From a bacterium (GTDB taxonomy: Bacteria > CG2-30-53-67 > CG2-30-70-394), in the NCBI GenBank assembly GCA_024278555.1, contig JAJRSX010000171.1, forward strand, positions 1-18,829: 18,829 bases of DNA, given 5' to 3'. A model generated the notes under the pieces. That model was not told where the DNA came from. It made no database searches and worked only from the letters and a program-made list of their open reading frames with translations. The position numbers were made by a program, and so were the translations under genes. Below, one piece after another: positions 1-7,230 of this stretch. The first letter of the stretch is position 1. Each line of letters begins with the position of its first letter.

Positions 1-858
1 CAGGCCGTCGGCGGGGCCGTAGCCATAGCGGCGGAGGAGGTCACCGACGAGGACGTCGGCGGCGCGTTGCTCTTCGGTGGAGAGCTCGCGCCGCCACACC
101 CCGGCGCGGCTCGGGTCGAGGGGGCCGCCCACCTTCTCCTTCCACCGCTCGCCGATGCTGTTCACCGCCGAGTAGGAGGCGGTGGTGTCGAGCATCGCCT
201 CGCAATACGGCTCACCGAGAAAACGGCACACATCCGCCAGGGTCGCCTCCGGCTCACGCAGGAGGGCCTCGTAGAGCACCGTGTGGGTATTGGGGTCGGA
301 GGCCAGGAAGGACTCCCCCTCCTCGTTGCAGAAACGCCACATGAGCAACGCACCGGGGAGATCCCGCGCCGCCCACTGCCACGGGGTCTTCATCGTCGAC
401 AGGGCCACGTCACGCGGGTCGCGGAGGATGCGCACGATCGGGGCGTCGGGGAAGGCTTCGCGGATCGCCCTGAGGTGGAGGATGTGGCGAGGGGTCTTTT
501 CCACCCACCGGTGGGCCCCCTTCGCCGCCATGGTCGGGACGGTGACCGCCTCCAGGATCGCCGCCACCGACGGCGACCGGCCACCCAAGAAGGTGGTGAC
601 CTCCTCCCGCGACAGGCCGTAGTTCTCCGGCACCGACCGCTTTGTCGCCGCCTGGACCATGGAGAAGAGGAAGTCCACCGCCGCCTCCGGCCACGATCCC
701 GGCGCCAGGAGGGCACCCGCATCCACCTGGGCGAGGAAGTGAAAAAGGTCGGTCTCGGTGCCGCAGCTCATCGCCGGGTGGGCGCCAAGCATGGCGCTCA
801 GTAACGTCGTCCCCGAGCGTGGCGCCCCCACCACGAAGATCGGCGGTGGAGGGGTCAC
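1..858 (-). CDS. Sulfotransferase family protein (C-terminus cut by window edge)
   Basis: Predicted PAPS-dependent sulfotransferase, probably sulfating a sugar of the exopolysaccharide or another locus product. The 286 visible residues begin at a GTG codon and remain open at the left edge. Seen: an N-terminal beta strand and phosphosulfate-binding loop, VVGAPRSGTTLL (residues 9-20), an EKTPRH segment (120-125) and the RILRDPRDVALS motif (143-154), whose Arg146 and Ser154 match the 3'-phosphate contacts of the family. The GTG overlaps the TGA of the upstream flippase in a GTGA tetranucleotide, so the two are probably translationally coupled. No signal peptide or membrane segment is visible, so it is likely cytoplasmic. 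The family is clear; the acceptor is unknown. A tyrosylprotein or lipid acceptor cannot be excluded. Confidence 0.88.
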   Translation of the reverse strand, partial: MTPPPPIFVVGAPRSGTTLLSAMLGAHPAMSCGTETDLFHFLAQVDAGALLAPGSWPEAAVDFLFSMVQAATKRSVPENYGLSREEVTTFLGGRSPSVAAILEAVTVPTMAAKGAHRWVEKTPRHILHLRAIREAFPDAPIVRILRDPRDVALSTMKTPWQWAARDLPGALLMWRFCNEEGESFLASDPNTHTVLYEALLREPEATLADVCRFLGEPYCEAMLDTTASYSAVNSIGERWKEKVGGPLDPSRAGVWRRELSTEEQRAADVLVGDLLRRYGYGPADGL

Positions 859-2330
859 GACCGCACCCCCACGTGGAGCACCGTGCGCCACCGCCCTACC
901 TCGCCGGCGAGCGCCTCGATGGGGAGAAAGAGAAAACAGGCGAGGTAACCCACCGTCCCCACCACCGCCATCCCCGTCAGGTAGAGGGCGGGCTCCGCCT
1001 CGCGCAGCGGTGCGAAGAGCAGGACGTGGGCCACCGCGAGGAGCATGCAGAGCAGGGTATTGAGCCAGATCGCCGGGGCGAGGGCACGGAAGAGATCACG
1101 GAAACCAGCACCGATGGTGGAGGCGGCGAGGTGGTACATGCGGCTGGAGCAGTAGAGGCGCACCGGGATCGTCGCCCACGCCACCCCTACGAGCCCCCAA
1201 CGCAGACCGAATACACACGCCGCCACCAGCCACACTACCCGCTCGATCTGGATGAAGAGCTCGCGGCCGAGGCAGTCCTGGGCCGCCACCAGGGCACCCG
1301 ACTGCATCCCGTAGGTGGCGACGAAGCCGCCAATGGAGAGGATCGCCAGAGGCGCCGCCGCCGCCCGCCACTTCTCCCCATAGACCGTGACGATAAAGGG
1401 ATCGGCGAGCCACGCCAGCCCCACGAAGAAGGGCCAGGTGTAGACCGCCACCAGGGTGATGGTGCGGAGGAAGATGTAGCGGCTGCGGTCGCGGCTTTCC
1501 TGCTCCACCGCCAGGGCACGGAAGACCGTCTGGTAGACCGACCCGCCGATCACGTCGCCCGGGAGGGTCTGGAGGGAGGCGGCCTTGTTGTAGAGACCGA
1601 GGAGGGCGGCGCCGCCGAGGCGGCTGAGGACGAAGTTCTGCGCCTCCCGGTTGACGAAGGAGACGAAGTTGTTGGCCGCCACCTTGCCACCGTAGAGGCC
1701 GAGCCGCTTGGCGGTGGGGAGGCGGAAGGCGGGCCTTGGGTACCAGCCGCTCGCCGCCATCAGGAGGAGGGCGTTGCCGAACGATCCGGCAAGGCCACCG
1801 TAGATCAAGCTCCACGGCCCGAAGTGGTGCCAGGCGAGGGTGATGCTCACCACCCCCGACAACGGTGTGGTGAGCATCCGCAGGGTGGAGATCGCCCGAA
1901 AGCGCATCGCCCGGTGGAGGTGGGCGCGCCCCACATTGCCCACCGGACGGATGAGGAAGCTGAGCGCCGAGACCCGCAGGAGGTCGCGATAAAGGTCGTC
2001 GTGAAACCAGTGGGCGAAGAGGGGGGCGATGAGGAAGAAGGCGCCGTAGATGAGGCAGCCCACGAGGAGCTGGACCGTGAAGACGACGTCGTAGTCGTGC
2101 CGCTCAACCTCCTTCGCCTGGACCAGGGCCTGACCCATGCCGCCGCCGGCCACGAAGCCGGCGAGGCCGGTGAAGATGCGCATCGTCACCAGCATCCCGA
2201 AGTCGGCCGGGACGAGGAGGCGGGCGAGGACAACGCCGAAGGCGAAGTCCAGCCCGCGCCCCACCAGATTGCCGGTGAGGAGCCAGCGGGTACCCCGGCG
2301 AATCACCGCCCCGGAGGAGAGTAGGACCAT
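855..2330 (-). CDS. Wzx-type oligosaccharide flippase (polysaccharide biosynthesis protein)
   Basis: A 491-residue polytopic membrane protein of the MATE-like polysaccharide transporter superfamily, of normal length for Wzx flippases. It is expected to move lipid-linked repeat units across the inner membrane. Seen: the N-terminal signature (residues about 14-45: GTRWLLTGNLVGRGLDF followed by VVLARLLVPADFG), which is typical of Polysacc_synt proteins, then alternating hydrophobic stretches to the C-terminus. An internal segment with an AHLHRAMRFR stretch is also characteristic of this branch. The ATG follows a weak purine-rich stretch (AAAGGCG), about 27 bp after the TPR gene. Its stop overlaps the start of the sulfotransferase gene. 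It fits a Wzx/Wzy-type assembly route with the chain-length and export genes at the other end of the operon. Substrate is not deducible. Confidence 0.9.
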   Translation of the reverse strand: MVLLSSGAVIRRGTRWLLTGNLVGRGLDFAFGVVLARLLVPADFGMLVTMRIFTGLAGFVAGGGMGQALVQAKEVERHDYDVVFTVQLLVGCLIYGAFFLIAPLFAHWFHDDLYRDLLRVSALSFLIRPVGNVGRAHLHRAMRFRAISTLRMLTTPLSGVVSITLAWHHFGPWSLIYGGLAGSFGNALLLMAASGWYPRPAFRLPTAKRLGLYGGKVAANNFVSFVNREAQNFVLSRLGGAALLGLYNKAASLQTLPGDVIGGSVYQTVFRALAVEQESRDRSRYIFLRTITLVAVYTWPFFVGLAWLADPFIVTVYGEKWRAAAAPLAILSIGGFVATYGMQSGALVAAQDCLGRELFIQIERVVWLVAACVFGLRWGLVGVAWATIPVRLYCSSRMYHLAASTIGAGFRDLFRALAPAIWLNTLLCMLLAVAHVLLFAPLREAEPALYLTGMAVVGTVGYLACFLFLPIEALAGEVGRWRTVLHVGVRS

Positions 2331-2357
2331 CGCTCGTCACGCCTTTCGTGGGAGGGG

Positions 2358-2987
2358 CTAAGGCTCGGCCGCCGCCGTCTTACCCTCTTCCGCCTTGGCC
2401 AACCCCCGGCGCAACGCGGCAACATCGGCGCCAAGCTCTTCTGCGCGGTCGGTCGCCTCCAGCGCCCTCTCTCTCTCCCCGAGGGCGAGATAGCTGGCGG
2501 CGAGGCCGCGGGCGGCATCACTGTTCTTCCCATTCATCGCCAGGGTGGCACGGAAGAGCTTGGCCGCCTGGGCGGGATTCCCCTCCCGCAGATAGAGATC
2601 GGCGAGGAGATAGAAGACCCGCTCATGCCTGCCGTACTGTTTGAGGGCGGTGATGTAGGCGGCCATCGCCTTAGCCGGCTTTTTTTGCAGCTCGTAGCAC
2701 TGCCCCTGGAGGACGAGGGCCTTGCGGCTGTACTTCGGCGAGCTGAACTCCGGGTGGTTGGTTAGGTACTGCGACTCACTGAGTGCACCATCACAGTTGT
2801 TCTCCTTCATGTACTCGGTCGCCGCCCACCAGTGGGACCAACCACGGGGTGCATCCGCGGGACGCCCGGATTTGGAGGGCAGCTTCGACCAGTCGATGGC
2901 CGCGGCGGGCAGTGAGATCAGGAGGATGACGGCACACGCCACCACCCATACGGCGGCGATCCGCCAATGCACGCGATGATCAGTCAT
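2358..2987 (-). CDS. Small TPR protein with N-terminal membrane anchor or signal peptide
   Basis: A 209-residue protein I do not recognise as a named family. The N-terminus (about residues 9-30, IAAVWVVACAVILLISLPAA) is a signal peptide or membrane anchor, so the rest is probably periplasmic. From about residue 80 the sequence shows degenerate tetratricopeptide-type helical pairs (for example the AMAAYITALKQYGRHERVFYLLADLYLREG region, then AAKLFRATLAMNGKNSDAARGLAASYLALGERERALE). Two cysteines, in NNCDGA and QGQCYE, could form a disulfide. Its ATG overlaps the end of the asparagine-synthase-like gene by 8 bp and is preceded by a GGGAG motif that lies inside a 10-bp palindrome. A scaffolding role in EPS assembly is only inference from position and fold. 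Confidence 0.8.
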   Translation of the reverse strand: MTDHRVHWRIAAVWVVACAVILLISLPAAAIDWSKLPSKSGRPADAPRGWSHWWAATEYMKENNCDGALSESQYLTNHPEFSSPKYSRKALVLQGQCYELQKKPAKAMAAYITALKQYGRHERVFYLLADLYLREGNPAQAAKLFRATLAMNGKNSDAARGLAASYLALGERERALEATDRAEELGADVAALRRGLAKAEEGKTAAAEP

Positions 2988-4758
2988 GGGGAGCTCCCGA
3001 GAGCCAGACCGCCAGGGCGAGGAAGGGCCACAACAGATCCGCGTAGTACGGCTCGCTCTCGCCTAGGTGGGCCTGGTGGAGGTGGGTGAGGAAGGAGGGC
3101 CGGACCCACTCCGCGAGCGGCGAGGTCTCGCTCTCCAGGAGGTCGCCCACCAGCGACCGCAGCCGCCCGTCGGTGCGCAGCCAGCTCGCGAAGGGGAGGC
3201 CGAAGCCGTGCTTCGACTTGGTGAGGACCTCTTGGGGGAGAAGATCTTTCATTGCATCTTTGTAGAAGGCACGGAGGCGGCCGCCTTCGAGGAGCCAGCC
3301 GGCGGGGACCCGGCCGGCGAGCTCGACCACGCCGCGGTCGAGCATCGGATAACGGACCTTCACGCCGGCGGCACCACACCCTTCGGTGACCTTCCTCAGG
3401 TCGTTATCGGCGAGGGTGAGCTGGTGGTCAAAGAGGAGCAGCCGCCCGAGCTCGCTCTCGGACTCACCGCCGCCGTAGATCTCCCGGGCGGTGGCCACGG
3501 CGCGGTGGCCGGCCACCTCCGCGAGGAGCTCCGGCTGCAGTACCTCGTCGAGGTGGCGATCGGCGTAGAGGCCGTAGGAGAGGAGACGGTCGGGGTTGGG
3601 CAGCCGCGCCCGGCGGACGTAGCGCCCCGCCTTGCCCACCAGCGGCAGCCCGCAGAAGCCGCTCGTCGACAGGGGGGCCAGGAGGGCGCGTGCCACTGAC
3701 GGTAGACGGTGGTAGCGCTGGAAGAGGTAATCGGTGCCGTACCGCTCGTTGCCGGCAAAGAGCTCGTCGCCGCCGTCGCCCGCGAGCAGGGTGGCCATCC
3801 CGGCCTCGCGGGCAAAACGGGCGCACTGGTACACGGCGATCGCGGAGCTGTTGCCGAAGGGCTCGTCGAAGGCAGTGACCACCGCCTCGATGGAGTCGGC
3901 GAGGTCGTCGGGGGTGACCACCCGCTCGTGGTGGCGGGCGCCGTAGCGTTGCGCGGAGATGCGGGCGTAGGCGCGCTCGTCGTAGCGCGCCTCGTCGAAG
4001 CCGATGGAGAAGGCGTCGCACGGGCCACACGCCGCGGCCAACCCCACCACGGTGGAGGAGTCGAGACCGCCGGAGAGGAAGCACCCCACCCGGTCGCCGG
4101 TGCCGCGCTGCCGAGCCACCGCCGAGGCGAGCCGGTCGCGTAGCTCCGCTGCCAGGGCCGAACGTGAGCCGCCGCCGTCTTCACGGTAGCGAAGCTGCCA
4201 GTACCGCTCCGGCTCACCGACTCGGTCACGACAGCCGAGGCTGTGGGCTGCACGCAGCTTGTGAATGCCGCGGAAGAAGGTGCGCGGCGCCGGGATGACG
4301 GCGAAGCTCAGGTAGTCCACCAGGGCGGCCAGGTCGACCTGGGTGTCGACGCCGGGCAGGGCCCGCAGGGGCTCGGTACGGGAGGCGAAGCAGAGGGTGT
4401 CGCCGAGGCGGGCGTAGACCAGGGGCCGGGTGCGGAAGAGGTCCACCGCCAGCTCCAGGCCGCCCCCCTGGCTCCAGCAGGCATAGGCGAAAGAGCCGTC
4501 GAGCCGGCCGGGGTCGGCCCCTCGGTGGGCCGCGAGGATCGCCGTGGCCGGGTCGGGTGATGCGCCGTCGAGGAGGAGATCCGCGTCCGCGACCACCGCT
4601 GCTCCGTCCGCCTCGGCGAGGAGGCAGCCGTCGCCCGCGGCGAGGAGCAGGCCGGGGAGCGGCCTTGCGAGACGCGCCTCGCCCACTGCCGCGCGGAAGG
4701 CGGCGGCGAGCTCCGGGGCGATCCGGCCTGGCGACCAGAGTCCGGCAAACCCCCTCAC
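2980..4758 (-). CDS. Asparagine-synthase-like amidotransferase lacking the N-terminal catalytic Cys
   Basis: A 592-residue homologue of AsnB-type enzymes. The C-terminal synthetase domain looks intact: PP-loop SGGLDSS (residues 229-235), the GDGGDELFAGNERY segment (327-340) and KHGFGLPF (516-523). It should adenylate a carboxylate and form an amide. The N-terminal class II glutaminase-like domain is degenerate: the protein starts V-R-G-F-A-G-L-W instead of the usual M-C-G-I-A-G, so Arg replaces the Cys nucleophile. Motifs corresponding to RGPD and NGEIYN are not recognisable. The GTG start lies in a GTGA overlap with the upstream glycosyltransferase stop. The longer in-frame ATG at 4866 would only add a Gly-rich stretch overlapping that gene, and adds no Cys. 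Asparagine-synthase homologues are common in XrtA loci; this one probably uses ammonia or an amine rather than glutamine (inference). Confidence 0.88.
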   Translation of the reverse strand: MRGFAGLWSPGRIAPELAAAFRAAVGEARLARPLPGLLLAAGDGCLLAEADGAAVVADADLLLDGASPDPATAILAAHRGADPGRLDGSFAYACWSQGGGLELAVDLFRTRPLVYARLGDTLCFASRTEPLRALPGVDTQVDLAALVDYLSFAVIPAPRTFFRGIHKLRAAHSLGCRDRVGEPERYWQLRYREDGGGSRSALAAELRDRLASAVARQRGTGDRVGCFLSGGLDSSTVVGLAAACGPCDAFSIGFDEARYDERAYARISAQRYGARHHERVVTPDDLADSIEAVVTAFDEPFGNSSAIAVYQCARFAREAGMATLLAGDGGDELFAGNERYGTDYLFQRYHRLPSVARALLAPLSTSGFCGLPLVGKAGRYVRRARLPNPDRLLSYGLYADRHLDEVLQPELLAEVAGHRAVATAREIYGGGESESELGRLLLFDHQLTLADNDLRKVTEGCGAAGVKVRYPMLDRGVVELAGRVPAGWLLEGGRLRAFYKDAMKDLLPQEVLTKSKHGFGLPFASWLRTDGRLRSLVGDLLESETSPLAEWVRPSFLTHLHQAHLGESEPYYADLLWPFLALAVWLSGAPHD

Positions 4759-5954
4759 GGCGCCTCCACCGCCTCTCCCGCCACCACCGCGGCCAGCGGC
4801 GCGAGGGTCTGCTCCCACCGGTAGCGACGGGCCATGTGGCGCCGCGCCGCCGCCCCCGCCGACCACGCCTTGGCCGGATCACGCAGGTAGTCGACCACCG
4901 CCCGGGCAAAGCCCTTCGCCTCCGAGGCGACCGCCAGGTGGTAGCTCGGCCGCGCGTCGATCCCCTCCAGGGCCTGGGGGGTGGCGACCACCGGCATGCC
5001 GAGGGCCAGGGCCTGGAGGAGCTTGTTCTGGACCCCGCGGGCGATCCGCAGGGGTGCCACAAAGAGGTGCGCCGCCATCAGCTCGGGGAGGACATCGGGG
5101 ACGTAGCCGGCGAGGCTCACCCCGCCGTGGCGGGCGAGGCGGCGAACCGCCGGCGCGGCGCGGCCACCGAGGACCCGGAGGGTGGCGCCGGGGAAGGCGT
5201 CACGCACCCGGGGCAGGATCTCACGGGCGAACCACACCACCGCCTCCACGTTCGGGCGGTAGTCCATCGCCCCCATGAAGCAGAGGGTCGGCTCCCGCTT
5301 CGCCGGTGACCGCCACGCGGTGTGGAGGAAGCGCTCCTCCACACCGTTGGCCACCGGAACCACCGGGAAGCCGTCGCCGACACGTGATCGAAAGAGGGCA
5401 GCCTCCGGCTCGGAGACCAGGGTGACGCAGTCGACCTGAGAGGCGATCGCCCCCTCCGCCGCCGCCACGAGGCGCGCCTCACGCCCAAAGAGCCAGCGCC
5501 GTGGACCGTGGGTCTCGGCGGCGTACTGCTCCCACTTGGCCGAGTCCACGTCCACCAGGTCCATGATGAGGCGGCGGCCGGGGCGGGCGATGAGGTAGGG
5601 CGCCATCGCCCCGGAGTAGGCGACCACCGCGCCGTACGGCCGCGCCTCCTGCCACCGGCGGGTGAGCTCGGCGAAGCGGCGGCTGTGGAAGGTGGCCAGG
5701 GAGATCGCCTCGCCGGTGGCCATGGCGCCGGCGGCGCGGGTGAGGCGCTGGTTACGGGTAAGCGGCTCGGCGTGAACCTCACGACAGACGCTGGAGAGGT
5801 CGCCGAGGTGGCGCACCCCCTCCGGGTCGTCGACAAAGCAGGCGAGATCGACCGTGTGGCGCTCTGCCAGGAAGCGGAGCTGGTGGTAGGCGCGGATCCG
5901 CTCCCCCTTGGTGGGGGGGACCGGGAGGCGGTGGGCGAGGAAGAGGATCTCCAT
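4755..5954 (-). CDS. GT4-type glycosyltransferase, XrtA/PEP-CTERM-associated (TIGR03087-like)
   Basis: A 399-residue cytoplasmic sugar transferase with a GT-B fold. The N-terminus MEILFLAHRLPVPPTKGERI is the hallmark of the sugar transferase associated with PEP-CTERM/EpsH1 systems (TIGR03087), and the length matches. The C-terminal donor-binding half shows CFMGAMDYRPNVEAVVWF (residues 225-242) and RGVQNKLLQALALGMPVV (306-323). In the latter motif many family members have Glu where this protein has Gln314. I chose the ATG at 5954: the open frame continues upstream, but that extension runs through the tRNA-like gene and does not look like protein. A 6-bp GC hairpin (5962-5976) lies just upstream of the start, and no strong Shine-Dalgarno is evident. 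Donor and acceptor sugars are unknown. Confidence 0.9.
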   Translation of the reverse strand: MEILFLAHRLPVPPTKGERIRAYHQLRFLAERHTVDLACFVDDPEGVRHLGDLSSVCREVHAEPLTRNQRLTRAAGAMATGEAISLATFHSRRFAELTRRWQEARPYGAVVAYSGAMAPYLIARPGRRLIMDLVDVDSAKWEQYAAETHGPRRWLFGREARLVAAAEGAIASQVDCVTLVSEPEAALFRSRVGDGFPVVPVANGVEERFLHTAWRSPAKREPTLCFMGAMDYRPNVEAVVWFAREILPRVRDAFPGATLRVLGGRAAPAVRRLARHGGVSLAGYVPDVLPELMAAHLFVAPLRIARGVQNKLLQALALGMPVVATPQALEGIDARPSYHLAVASEAKGFARAVVDYLRDPAKAWSAGAAARRHMARRYRWEQTLAPLAAVVAGEAVEAP

Positions 5955-6003
5955 GGAGTCGCCGCCGCGCCGGCGGATCGCCGCAGGGGTGGGGTCGCTC
6001 GAC

Positions 6004-6079
6004 TGGTAGGCGGAGCAGGAATCGAACGCTGCGGCCTCCCCGATGTGGTCGGGGTGCTCTACCACTGAGCTATCCGCCT
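6004..6079 (-). tRNA. tRNA-Val(CAC)-like gene with structural defects, encoded CCA
   Basis: A full cloverleaf can be folded on the minus strand. It has a 7-bp acceptor stem (AGGCGGA with TCCGCCT), U8-A9, a D arm with GCTC/GAGC and G18-G19, and a 5-bp anticodon stem (CCCCG/CGGGG). The rest is a 5-nt variable loop, a T loop TTCGATT, discriminator A and an encoded CCA at 6004-6006. The anticodon is CAC (6045-6047), reading the Val codon GUG. Two features are abnormal: position 33 is C (6048) instead of the near-universal U, and the T stem carries an extra C (6028) that must bulge. It lies between the FemAB and glycosyltransferase genes on the operon's strand, with no convincing promoter of its own. 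It may be a decaying tRNA, a minor isoacceptor or, less likely, a sequencing error. Confidence 0.85.
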
Positions 6080-6177
6080 GTGTCGAGTGCGAGGGTGTCA
6101 TGTTGCTTCGGTCGGTTCTACCGCCTGGGTGAGAGGGGCCGCCCCGCCAACGGGCGGTGCGGCGCTGGGGGCTGGAG

Positions 6178-7230
6178 CTACGGGATGGAGCGAATGATCC
6201 ACGGGCCGAGACGGTTGGCCACCGGAAGGGGTAGCCGCTTCCACGCCTCCACCTTGCGCCGGAAGCCGGGCGCGGTGGGGTTCACCTCCGGCCGCGGACC
6301 GCCGCCGGGCACGTGGTAGAGGTACGGCAACGGCGCCGGCTCAAACCCCCAGTGGACCTTGAAGTCGAAGGCGCCGGTGCCGCGCTTGGAGCGACCGAAG
6401 TCGAAGAGACGCACGCCGCGCTCGGCGGCAATCCGCATGAGCTGCCAGTACATGAAGTCGTTGGGGGCGAGGCGCCGGAACTCGGCAAGCGACCCGGCGT
6501 AGTACGGCAGCACCTGGTCTTTGAAGAAGAAGGTGAGCACCCCGGCCACCGGCCTTCCCTGGTGGCGGACGGTGAGACAGTGGCAGTCGTGGCCGAAGAC
6601 CTCCTGCAGGGTGCGGAACCAGCGGCGCGGGTAGACCGGGGTGCCGAGGCGGTGGACCGACTCGGCGTAGAGCGCCCACACCGCGTCGAGCTCCTGGGGA
6701 CCGGTGCGGTGGGTGAGGCCGCGCTTCGGCCCCTGGCGCACCATGCGCCGCTGCTTGCGCGGGATCTGCTTGAGGTTGGCGTCGTCGTCGCCACTGATCT
6801 GCTTGCGGAAGGTGACGTAGAGGTCGCTCCCCTCGCCGGTGAGCCCGGACGGCTCCAGGTAGCGCAGCTCCAGGTAGTCGGCGCGCCGGGTACGGGCCAG
6901 GGCCTTGGCGTGGGCATAGATGGCGGCGTGGACCTCGTCGTCCACCGCCACCGCGCCGCCGTAGACCGCGAAGGGGAGCGACACGAGGGAGTGGCCGAAG
7001 AGGCGACTCTTGAGCTCGAAGAGGGGGAGGATCCCGGCCACCTCGCCGTCGCGCTCCGCCAGCAGGTAGTGGGGGCGGTGGCCGAAGCACGACTCGACCG
7101 CCCGCCGATAGCCCCACTGGTGGAAGAAGGTGGCACCTGGGTGGTGGGCGACAAAGCGATCCCACGCCGGGCGCGCCTCCTCGCCCACCGTCTTGACGCT
7201 GCAGATCCCGGTCGCCAGCGCCTCAGCCAT
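6178..7230 (-). CDS. FemAB-like protein, XrtA/PEP-CTERM-associated (TIGR03019-like)
   Basis: A 350-residue protein of the FemAB/GNAT-fold superfamily that occurs beside the deacetylase in PEP-CTERM EPS loci. FemA/B relatives transfer amino acids from aminoacyl-tRNA; the substrate of the XrtA-linked group is not established. Seen: the first GNAT-like half with FFHQWGYRRAVESCFGHRPHYL (residues 35-56, broken by no gap) and an AGILPLFELKSRLFG segment, and the second half with the VAGVLTFFFKDQVLPYYAG region (228-246). The LFDFGRSKRGTGAFDFKVHWG segment (275-295) is highly characteristic of this group. The ATG at 7230 is chosen over an upstream one at 7287 because AGGAGG sits 6 nt before it, and it overlaps the deacetylase stop by 8 bp. 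Confidence 0.88.
   Translation of the reverse strand: MAEALATGICSVKTVGEEARPAWDRFVAHHPGATFFHQWGYRRAVESCFGHRPHYLLAERDGEVAGILPLFELKSRLFGHSLVSLPFAVYGGAVAVDDEVHAAIYAHAKALARTRRADYLELRYLEPSGLTGEGSDLYVTFRKQISGDDDANLKQIPRKQRRMVRQGPKRGLTHRTGPQELDAVWALYAESVHRLGTPVYPRRWFRTLQEVFGHDCHCLTVRHQGRPVAGVLTFFFKDQVLPYYAGSLAEFRRLAPNDFMYWQLMRIAAERGVRLFDFGRSKRGTGAFDFKVHWGFEPAPLPYLYHVPGGGPRPEVNPTAPGFRRKVEAWKRLPLPVANRLGPWIIRSIP

Noticed and set aside
67-804. A 245-codon plus-strand open frame at the left edge
   Set aside because: The minus-strand frame reads through the whole region as a sulfotransferase with its PAPS motifs, so the plus-strand frame is a shadow.
642-2324. A 560-codon plus-strand open frame opposite the flippase
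   Set aside because: It is antisense to a typical Wzx protein, with His/Glu/Arg-rich low-complexity translation expected from the complement of hydrophobic codons.
5955-6101. N-terminal extension of the glycosyltransferase to an upstream ATG at 6101
   Set aside because: The extension translates the tRNA-like gene and a GC hairpin. The conserved family N-terminus starts exactly at MEILFLAHR (5954).
6139-6157. GC-rich hairpin (CCGCCC/GGGCGG arms) after the FemAB-like gene, considered as a terminator
   Set aside because: It has no U-tract on the minus strand, and such short GC arms are common at this base composition. The operon appears to continue past it.
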